From the NCBI GenBank assembly GCA_016196785.1, contig JACPXA010000251.1, forward strand, positions 1-8,793: a stretch of 8,793 nt of DNA, given 5' to 3'. Position numbers and translations under genes: made by a program. The stretch comes from Elusimicrobiota bacterium (GTDB lineage Bacteria > Elusimicrobiota > Elusimicrobia > 2-01-FULL-59-12 > JACPXA01). The notes below the pieces were generated by a model. The model had not been told where the DNA came from. It worked only from the letters and a program-made list of their open reading frames with translations, and did no database searches. Positions 1-4,695 of the stretch are shown here, one piece after another (position 1 is the stretch's first letter; every line of letters begins with the position of its first letter).

Positions 1-10
1 CGTTGAGAAC

Positions 11-38
11 CCTGGGTCCCCGCCCTCGCGGGGACGAC
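11..38. repeat. REP-like palindrome downstream of the porin gene
   Basis: A perfect 8-bp stem (bases 16-23 GTCCCCGC pairing with 28-35 GCGGGGAC) closes a 4-base loop. On the minus strand the element reads CGTC-GTCCCCGC-GAGG-GCGGGGAC-CCAGG. This resembles, from memory, the widespread REP consensus of the type CGTCATTCCCGCG...GCGGGAATCCAG found between genes in many Gram-negative genomes. It lies about 25 bases past the porin stop codon. No T-run follows the hairpin on the minus strand, so it is not a standard intrinsic terminator, although it could still stabilise the 3' end of the porin mRNA. No partner palindrome is visible because the window ends here. Confidence 0.55.
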
Positions 39-62
39 GGCTATGCGACTTTTCCGACATCC

Positions 63-1211
63 TCAAAAGGTGTAGACCCAATCAAGACTGACCGTCCGCT
101 GGACGCGGCCAGGGGTGCCCCGCGAGTTAAAGACCACCGCATTCGACCAGTCATACCGATACTCCGCCCGTAAGGCTTGGGCATCGGTCAACTTAAACTT
201 GCTCGTGGCGGTCACGTTCTTGATCGCCTGGGGCGTGCTGCTACTACCACTCGTAACCCTCACACCTTCCCGATCATTGAAATACTCGAACCGGAGCACT
301 GAGGTCAACCAGGAGGTACACTGGTGTTGAACCCAGAGCCCCGCGCCCCACCACCGGGCCTGATTGCGATCAATCGCACGACCACCGGTCAGACCATTGG
401 CAAAGGCGTCTTGCTCTTGACCAAAGATGGCTTGTGCCCAGAGGGTCAATTTATCGGTTGCTTTGAGGGTCGTGACGTTATCAACAGAAACCCGTTTTGA
501 ACGATTATTGCCGGGTTGTTCCGCTCCCCAAGTCCCTTGGAATGTCATGGCCAGTTTGTCGGCGGGGTTCACGCCGAGTTGCCAGACCAGTCCTTTCGCG
601 TCGTTATTATCACGGACGACATCCCAGCCGTTCGTGACGCCAATGAGCCCGTTCACATATTTATTGAACGTATACTGAGCAGAAACCCCGGTATGCGTAA
701 ACGGCTCGGCAAAGTTGAAGAAGTAGCCGGTGGAGAAGTTGGGGTTCTGCGGGGTCTCGATGACTTCCACCCCATGTTTCGTGACCCACTTCCCGGCTGT
801 CAACAGGAGGCCACTTCCCAGCGGCGCCTTGTAGACCGCGTACGCTTCTTGGACATCAAAGTCAGTGGCTCCCGCTGCCGGTCCCGCTGACGCAGGCAAG
901 CTCTTGATCACCCTAGCATCCTGACCAAAGGTGAGGTCCACATTCCACCCGAACCCATCATCCCACGGTTTCTTGAGGTTCAAGTAGAGCGCATTGAAAT
1001 TGAAGCTATGCCGGTCGTTATCAAAAGTCCTGAACGCGCTCCCGGCATACTCTGGTCTTGGGCGATTAAAGTTATAGGTATACGACGTCTGCAAATACCC
1101 GCTGAGTGAGAGGTTCTTGAACCACTCCGTGGGAGCCCCATCTGCCCAGACGGCCCCACTCAACCCCACCGACACCAACCCCATCCCTACCACCTTACCC
1201 CAGTATCGCAT
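63..1211 (-). CDS. Outer-membrane beta-barrel porin, OmpL-like (bbp2) family
   Basis: This is a 382-residue precursor of an outer-membrane channel. Residues 1-23 form a signal peptide: Arg and Lys near the start, a hydrophobic core, and likely cleavage after VWA. The mature part is built of alternating-residue, aromatic-rich strands joined by polar loops, and it ends in Phe, the usual C-terminal signal for barrel insertion by the BAM machinery. The order of segments resembles the 'putative beta-barrel porin-2, OmpL-like' family: an N-terminal SGYLQTSYTYNFN strand, then NALYLNLKKPWDD, then DVQEAYAVYK, then a stretch rich in N, F and G (ETPQNPNFSTGYFFNFAEP). The ATG at 1211 has a strong ribosome site (AAGGAGG) and lies 20 bases after the PII stop, so the gene is the last member of the sigma-PII-porin unit. 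The transported solute cannot be told from sequence. The family is often found near nitrogen or ion uptake genes, and the PII neighbour hints at a nutrient (inference). Confidence 0.8.
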   Translation of the reverse strand: MRYWGKVVGMGLVSVGLSGAVWADGAPTEWFKNLSLSGYLQTSYTYNFNRPRPEYAGSAFRTFDNDRHSFNFNALYLNLKKPWDDGFGWNVDLTFGQDARVIKSLPASAGPAAGATDFDVQEAYAVYKAPLGSGLLLTAGKWVTKHGVEVIETPQNPNFSTGYFFNFAEPFTHTGVSAQYTFNKYVNGLIGVTNGWDVVRDNNDAKGLVWQLGVNPADKLAMTFQGTWGAEQPGNNRSKRVSVDNVTTLKATDKLTLWAQAIFGQEQDAFANGLTGGRAIDRNQARWWGAGLWVQHQCTSWLTSVLRFEYFNDREGVRVTSGSSSTPQAIKNVTATSKFKLTDAQALRAEYRYDWSNAVVFNSRGTPGRVQRTVSLDWVYTF

Positions 1212-1231
1212 GACCCCCTCCTTGTTTATTT

Positions 1232-1549
1232 TCAGGCTAACGCCTTGGCCCCTGTTTCGCCAGTGCGCACCCGGATGACATCGTCAACCGGGAGGACAGC
1301 AATCTTCCCATCCCCGATAGCGCCGGTTCGAGCGACCGAAGCCAGCACCTGAAGGACGTCGTCCACTTCCATAGTCATCGCCAGGATTTCAATCTTCACC
1401 TTCGGCCGGAGCCGGCCGCCGGATTCACGGTACTGGCGGCCAAAACCCGCTACCCGGCTCACCGTGACTCCTCCGACCCCGACCGCCTTCAGCGCTTGAA
1501 TCAACTCCGCCAGTTTATCCTCACGGACAAAACATTCGATTTTCTTCAC
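1232..1549 (-). CDS. PII-family signalling protein with shortened T-loop
   Basis: This 105-residue protein is related to GlnB/GlnK, the trimeric sensors that bind ATP/ADP and 2-oxoglutarate. Visible family signatures are MKKIE at the start, GFGRQ (35-39), PKVKIE (49-54), the B-loop TGAIGDGKI (75-83) and the C-terminal IRVRTGE (92-98). The nucleotide-contacting residues equivalent to Gln39, Lys58, Lys90, Arg101 and Arg103 of E. coli GlnB are therefore present. Between GFGRQ and PKVKIE there are only 9 residues (YRESGGRLR) where GlnB has 17. The T-loop is thus about 8 residues short and lacks the uridylylated Tyr51 context. I place the start at GTG 1549 because it overlaps the sigma-factor stop as GTGA and gives the canonical MKKIE N-terminus. 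A further in-frame GTG at 1564 would add five residues (MGGQA). It is probably translated by coupling to the sigma gene. It may sense nucleotides or 2-oxoglutarate, but it is unlikely to be controlled by GlnD or to plug an Amt channel in the usual way (inference). Confidence 0.85.
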   Translation of the reverse strand: MKKIECFVREDKLAELIQALKAVGVGGVTVSRVAGFGRQYRESGGRLRPKVKIEILAMTMEVDDVLQVLASVARTGAIGDGKIAVLPVDDVIRVRTGETGAKALA

Positions 1550-2133
1550 AGCTTGCCCCCCCACTTCTTCCGAATGCTGTGGGTCAAGGCAACGACGCGA
1601 ACGTGAGAAATTCCCAATTGGCTCCCCACCTCCCGCACCGTCAACCCCTGTAGCAAGCCATGGACCACTTCCTTCTCCCGAACCGTCAATCCGTTATTGA
1701 GCATCCCGTTGACAACGAGCCGGGCCTCGAGTCCACTTGAACCATCGGCTTCTGAAAGATCAGGCAGATCGGATGCGCGCAACCAAGGACCACCTTCCTC
1801 CTGCCCTCCGCCCTCCCGGTCAGCTTCGATAGGATCCTGCGGTGCATCCAGGCTGGTCATTGACTTGGGATCCCTCGTCATCCGCAGGTGATTCTGAAGT
1901 GCAAACCAACAGCTCTGGATGAGATAGCTCTGTGTCTTTCCCTGGGTTTCCCTTCGTTGCCATAAGGCCCACAGATAGGAAAGCATTTCTTGAAAATAGT
2001 CGCCCACATCCTCATAGGGGTGGGCGAACCGTCCGGCCCGGAGGGCTATCCCCCGCAAGATCGGCACGAACGGTTTCATCCACTGGTCAAACGAAAGTTC
2101 TTCACTCTTTCTTCTAACGTTCTCTTGGGACAT
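1546..2133 (-). CDS. ECF-type RNA polymerase sigma factor (sigma-70 family)
   Basis: This is a 195-residue DNA-binding transcription factor of ECF layout. An N-terminal sigma2-like helical region (about residues 22-86) contains the acidic EDVGDYFQEML segment followed by W-rich helices, SYLIQSCWFALQNHLR, comparable to the core-binding and -10 recognition helices. An acidic, glycine-rich linker follows (about 95-135). The C-terminal sigma4 helix-turn-helix (about 149-191) has LTVREKEVVHGLLQGLT then VGSQLGISHVRVVALTHSIRKKW. Its 'LT.RE.EV' start also resembles LuxR-type domains, but the sigma2 region favours a sigma factor. The ATG at 2133 is preceded by GAGGAG, about 11 bases upstream. It is the first gene after a sigma70-like promoter and is coupled to the PII gene by a 4-base overlap. 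No anti-sigma factor gene is next to it, so the PII protein is a candidate partner or modulator (inference). The genes it controls are unknown, and it might regulate its own operon and the porin. Confidence 0.75.
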   Translation of the reverse strand: MSQENVRRKSEELSFDQWMKPFVPILRGIALRAGRFAHPYEDVGDYFQEMLSYLWALWQRRETQGKTQSYLIQSCWFALQNHLRMTRDPKSMTSLDAPQDPIEADREGGGQEEGGPWLRASDLPDLSEADGSSGLEARLVVNGMLNNGLTVREKEVVHGLLQGLTVREVGSQLGISHVRVVALTHSIRKKWGGKL

Positions 2134-2257
2134 AAAAAATAGCGCTCCTCGTGTTCTGAAGAACGCCTTCGTTCCTTTTAGGGCACCCCCCTGTGCCCTA
2201 CCCCTTGCGATAACTTACCTACCCTTACAAGTAAAAACAGCGCTCGGTTTGGTAACC
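2134..2257 (-). other. Leader (5' UTR) of the sigma-PII-porin unit with small inverted repeats
   Basis: This roughly 120-base non-coding leader lies between the predicted transcription start (about 2257) and the sigma-factor ATG. It contains a perfect hairpin at 2179-2200 and, two or three bases before the GAGGAG ribosome site, the inverted repeat GTTCTGAAGAAC at 2153-2164 (five paired bases each side of a 2-base centre). The second repeat could be an operator or a small hairpin affecting ribosome access. I recognise no riboswitch class here. Confidence 0.4.
2179..2200. other. Perfect 8-bp hairpin in the leader
   Basis: TAGGGCAC (2179-2186) pairs exactly with GTGCCCTA (2193-2200) around a C-rich 6-base loop. 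It lies between the transporter gene and the sigma-factor gene. On the minus strand it is followed by AAAAGG rather than T residues, and on the plus strand by CCCCTTG, so it does not fit an intrinsic terminator in either direction. It could be a regulatory or stabilising stem in the leader. Confidence 0.5.
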
Positions 2258-2263
2258 CACCTA

Positions 2264-2293
2264 ACAATACCACATCGTTCCTTGCGGTGTCAA
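2264..2293 (-). promoter_or_regulatory. Sigma70-like promoter for the sigma-PII-porin unit
   Basis: On the minus strand a perfect -35 hexamer TTGACA (2293-2288) is followed after 18 bases by TATTGT (2269-2264), a 4 of 6 match to TATAAT. The predicted start is near 2257. The -35 box includes the TGA stop codon of the transporter gene (2292-2290), so the promoter begins exactly where the upstream operon ends. This supports treating the sigma-PII-porin genes as their own unit. The call rests on sequence match only. Confidence 0.55.
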
Positions 2294-3591
2294 TACCAGC
2301 CCAGTTGGAACTTGAGGACTATCAGAAACGACGCCACAATGAGCGCCGAGATGGTCGCTGGCACTGTCAGTTGCATCCATCGTTTCCATCCCACTCGAAG
2401 TCCCATCTTTTCCAGCACCCCATACGCTACGACATTCGGAGAAGCCCCGATCGGAGTCATATTCCCTCCCATCAGAAGTCCTAGAACCGAGGCCCAAACG
2501 AGGATCCCTTGCGGCGGAGCCCCCGGTAACCCCACCATCCCCTTGATGAGGAAGACCATGGAGAGCGCCATGGGGACGTTGTCCACAATCGCGCTGGCCA
2601 CCGCCGCGAACCAAAGGAACACAAGAACGACGACCAGGGGGTGATGGATTTTGGACAGGATCGCCGTGGCTAAGACCCGAAATACCCCTGTCTTTTCTAA
2701 GGCGCCAATGATGACAAACAGCCCGATGAAAAAGACCACGCTTTCGAGATCAATCTTGCGCATCACATCCCGGCCATGCTGGTCTTCATACGCCATCAGG
2801 CAGAGCGCTGGGATCAATGCCGCCATGCCTATGCTGATGGGAAGATGCCAGGCCTGTTCGATCCACCGGTGGGTGACCAACAGGAGGACGGCTGCACCGG
2901 TGGCGAGGACCCCGCCTATCATCAAGGAACGATCCGTGACCGTCTTGGCGATGTCTATGGCTTCCAGTTCCCGCCGGTTCGTCACCCGGATTGCCAGCAG
3001 ATGCCGGCGATGGGTCCAGTAATAGACCGCAAGCAACACGCCAGTGCAGATCCAAACCACGGGGCCGGTGTGTATCACGAAATCATTAAATCCGTATCCC
3101 ATTTGGGTGCCCATCACGACGTTCGGAGGAGCCCCCACCAACGTCGCTCCCCCTCCTGTATTGGCCGCGCAGACTTCGGCGGTCACCAAGACTATCGGAT
3201 TGATGGGGATATACTTGACCAGTTGCAACGTCAGGGTGGTCAAAAACAACATGACGGTAATGTCATCCAAAAACATGGAGAGCGCCGCCGCCAACAGCGG
3301 AAAGACGAGAAACACCTTGACCGGGTTATAGTTCAGTTTCTTGGCCACCGTGAGTGCGAGCCAGTTAAAAAATCCCGACTCTGACAGCGCCGCCACGATG
3401 GTGAACATCCCGAAGATCAATGCGATGGTGTCCCAATTGACTTGGCGCAGTGCTTCATCTAACGTAAAGACCTTGGCTAGCACCAACGCCCCGGCCCCGC
3501 AGAGCGCGACCACATACCGGGGGGTCTTCTCGGTGGCCAGCCAGAGGTAGCTGATGAAAAAGATGGCGACCGCTACCGTTCGTTCAAGCAC
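2290..3591 (-). CDS. ArsB/NhaD/SLC13-superfamily ion transporter
   Basis: This inner-membrane carrier has about 433 residues and roughly 11-12 hydrophobic segments in two homologous halves. The first half has SMFLDDITVML (about 105-115) and ANTGGGATLVGAPPN (about 143-157). The second half has AIVDNVPMAL and the matching GGNMTPIGASPN (about 375-386). These paired re-entrant motifs are typical of the ion-transporter superfamily that includes ArsB, NhaD and SLC13 carriers. The first half shows FLDD where relatives usually have FLDN, and GAPPN where GDPPN is common. The substrate is uncertain: Na+/H+ antiport (NhaD-like) and anion export or uptake are both possible. I choose the GTG at 3591, which overlaps the tatC stop by 8 bases, has a GGGGGAG ribosome site, and begins directly before the first membrane helix. 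The longer reading frame adds 30 residues encoded inside tatC that look non-native. It is the last gene of the nuo-tat operon; the next promoter starts in its stop codon. Confidence 0.8.
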   Translation of the reverse strand: MLERTVAVAIFFISYLWLATEKTPRYVVALCGAGALVLAKVFTLDEALRQVNWDTIALIFGMFTIVAALSESGFFNWLALTVAKKLNYNPVKVFLVFPLLAAALSMFLDDITVMLFLTTLTLQLVKYIPINPIVLVTAEVCAANTGGGATLVGAPPNVVMGTQMGYGFNDFVIHTGPVVWICTGVLLAVYYWTHRRHLLAIRVTNRRELEAIDIAKTVTDRSLMIGGVLATGAAVLLLVTHRWIEQAWHLPISIGMAALIPALCLMAYEDQHGRDVMRKIDLESVVFFIGLFVIIGALEKTGVFRVLATAILSKIHHPLVVVLVFLWFAAVASAIVDNVPMALSMVFLIKGMVGLPGAPPQGILVWASVLGLLMGGNMTPIGASPNVVAYGVLEKMGLRVGWKRWMQLTVPATISALIVASFLIVLKFQLGWY

Positions 3592-4294
3592 GTTGTCTCC
3601 CCCCGAACAAACGAACCAACCAGATCGAGAGCTCATAGAGGAGGAGGGTGGGGAATGCCACCAAGCATTGGCTGATGACATCAGGCCCAGGGGTGGCGGC
3701 CGCCGCTACAATAAAAATGATCACGTAGACAAGCCGCCGTCGTTGCGACAAGGCACCGGCTGAGACGATCCCCAATTTGGCCAGAAACAGCAGGACCAGC
3801 GGCAATTCAAAGAAGAGACCGAGTCCCAATGTTAAAAAGAGGCTGAAATCGAGGTAGGCATCAATCGTCCACAGCGGACGGAGGTGGGACGTCCCCGTCC
3901 CGACAAGGAACTGCACAGCCATCGGGACCACGACAAACCAACCAAACGCGCTCCCTCCCAAGAAGAGGCCATAGGCGCTGGGAAGCACCCATCGTGCGTG
4001 CCGCCGCTCTTCTTGCGTCAGCCCAATCGCGACAAACTGCCAGATCTGATAGAGGACCCACGGCAGTGTTAACAAGAATCCTGAGAGTGCAGCGATTTTC
4101 AGTTTTACCAGGACGGCCTCGGTGGGCGTTACAAAGATCAGCCGTCCCACGGGACGAGCCATCCAGGCGATGATGCGGTTCACCCATGCGAGCATCAGGA
4201 GCATGCCGACCCCCACCCCGATCAGGGCGAGAATTAGCCGCCAGCGGAGTTCATCCAGATGCTCAATCAGCGTCTTCGGAGTGTCTTCTACCAT
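3584..4294 (-). CDS. tatC: TatC, twin-arginine translocase receptor subunit
   Basis: This 236-residue inner-membrane protein has six predicted helices. It is the subunit that recognises twin-arginine signal peptides and assembles with TatA to export folded proteins. Family signatures are HLDELRWRL (12-20, the conserved N-terminal cytoplasmic segment), TPTEAVLVKLK (56-66), YQIWQFVAIGLTQEERR (82-98, with the conserved Glu of the first cytoplasmic loop), FFELPLVLLFLAKLGIVS (161-178, with the membrane Glu equivalent to E170 of E. coli) and ATPGPDVISQ near the C-terminus. Length is normal. The ATG at 4294 follows directly after an in-frame TAG, so no earlier start is possible. There is no clear Shine-Dalgarno sequence, and the region upstream is a C/T-rich tract. 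It lies about 190 bases after tatA, separated by the repeat element, and overlaps the transporter gene. No tatB is visible, consistent with a minimal TatA-TatC system or a tatB elsewhere. Confidence 0.93.
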   Translation of the reverse strand: MVEDTPKTLIEHLDELRWRLILALIGVGVGMLLMLAWVNRIIAWMARPVGRLIFVTPTEAVLVKLKIAALSGFLLTLPWVLYQIWQFVAIGLTQEERRHARWVLPSAYGLFLGGSAFGWFVVVPMAVQFLVGTGTSHLRPLWTIDAYLDFSLFLTLGLGLFFELPLVLLFLAKLGIVSAGALSQRRRLVYVIIFIVAAAATPGPDVISQCLVAFPTLLLYELSIWLVRLFGGRQRA

Positions 4295-4310
4295 CTATGA
4301 AATTACGCTA

Positions 4311-4331
4311 AGGAAGGAGGGAGGAGGGAGG
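4311..4331 (-). promoter_or_regulatory. C/T-only tract in the tatC leader, with anti-Shine-Dalgarno-like core
   Basis: These 21 bases are all purines on the plus strand and therefore all pyrimidines in the tatC mRNA. They include CCTCCTT, the same sequence as the 16S rRNA anti-Shine-Dalgarno tail, centred about 20-25 bases before the tatC start. The tract flanks the repeat element and overlaps its left inverted repeat. In RNA it could pair with G-rich ribosome sites such as the AAGGAGG of tatA, or with the GGGAGG at the other end of the repeat. Function is inferred, not shown. Confidence 0.35.
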
Positions 4332-4489
4332 TGTGGGGTGATGGCGGGGAGCCGAAAGGCTCAGGCGTTGTGAGCATGAGCGGCCTCTGTAGAAACGCGT
4401 TGAGCGCAGGGCGCGCATGCGCCCGAGCACAACAGCGTTTCGAGGAGGGCCAGAAGCGTAGCGAACGTAGCCGCACCCCACACCTCCCT
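4325..4489. repeat. Structured intergenic repeat element, complete copy (tatA-tatC gap)
   Basis: The 165-base element is bounded by a perfect 16-bp inverted repeat (4325-4340 with 4474-4489). Inside, in plus orientation, are a short hairpin with a GAAA tetraloop (GAGCC 4349-4353, GGCTC 4358-4362) and a long central hairpin at 4382-4451. The central hairpin's stems are GGCC/GGCC, GAAACGC (4392-4398) with GCGTTTC (4435-4441), GTTG with CAAC after one bulged A, and an apical GGGCGC-GCAT-GCGCCC (4409-4424). A second copy in the opposite orientation lies at 8672-8793. The element encodes no convincing protein, and I see no target-site duplication. Its right end falls in the tatA stop codon. It could be a non-autonomous MITE-like element or a structured RNA. 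The layout is seen in sequence; the class is inferred. Confidence 0.75.
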
Positions 4490-4670
4490 ATTTCTTTTCC
4501 TTGTCCTCAGAGGCTTTGGACTCCTGTTCGCCGTCTTTCAACCCTTCCTTAAAGGCTCCGATGGAACGTCCCAGCGCCTTCCCAATCTCGGGAAGCCGTT
4601 TCGCCCCAAAGAGCAGAAGCACCACCAGCAAAATGACGAGCAACTCTCCCCAGCCGATATTCGGTAACAT
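4488..4670 (-). CDS. tatA: TatA/E, twin-arginine translocase pore-forming subunit
   Basis: This 60-residue protein has one N-terminal membrane helix (about residues 6-21), a hinge FGAKRLPEIGKALG (21-34), an amphipathic helix up to about residue 45, and a charged Lys/Glu tail. This is the standard TatA layout, and TatA oligomers form the transient export path recruited by TatC. The hinge Phe-Gly and the following KRLPEIGKALG are the family hallmark. The short tail and lack of a long C-terminal domain favour TatA over TatB. The ATG at 4670 has a strong AAGGAGG site, and the gene begins 25 bases after the prenyl synthase stop. Its TAG stop shares a base with the terminal inverted repeat of the downstream element, so the last residues may have been changed by an insertion (inference). 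Confidence 0.93.
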   Translation of the reverse strand: MLPNIGWGELLVILLVVLLLFGAKRLPEIGKALGRSIGAFKEGLKDGEQESKASEDKEKK

Positions 4671-4695
4671 CCCTAGTTCCTCCTTGCCCCTTTTT

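Noticed and set aside
516..890. Plus-strand open frame opposite the porin
   Set aside because: It is a shadow of the well-supported porin on the other strand, with no family motif. The same applies to the plus-strand frames opposite nuoM, nuoN and the prenyl synthase.
1546..2133. Sigma-factor gene as a LuxR-type response regulator
   Set aside because: The C-terminal helix-turn-helix alone would allow it, but the N-terminal half matches a sigma2-like region and has no receiver-domain aspartate pocket.
2179..2200. Perfect hairpin as an intrinsic terminator of the transporter operon
   Set aside because: It is not followed by a T-run on either strand, and it lies downstream of the predicted promoter, inside the leader.
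3592..3681. Thirty-residue N-terminal extension of the transporter
   Set aside because: It lies wholly within tatC, is Ser/Trp-rich and lacks a membrane segment, whereas the GTG at 3591 gives a normal family-length protein with a ribosome site.
4382..4451. Central hairpin of the repeat as a terminator between tatA and tatC
   Set aside because: The stem is long and GC-rich but no T-run follows it on the minus strand, and tatC has no visible promoter of its own, so transcription probably passes through.
4331..4552. Plus-strand open frame across the repeat and the 3' end of tatA
   Set aside because: It spans the hairpins of the repeat and runs antisense into tatA. Its composition is repeat-derived and shows no recognisable protein features.
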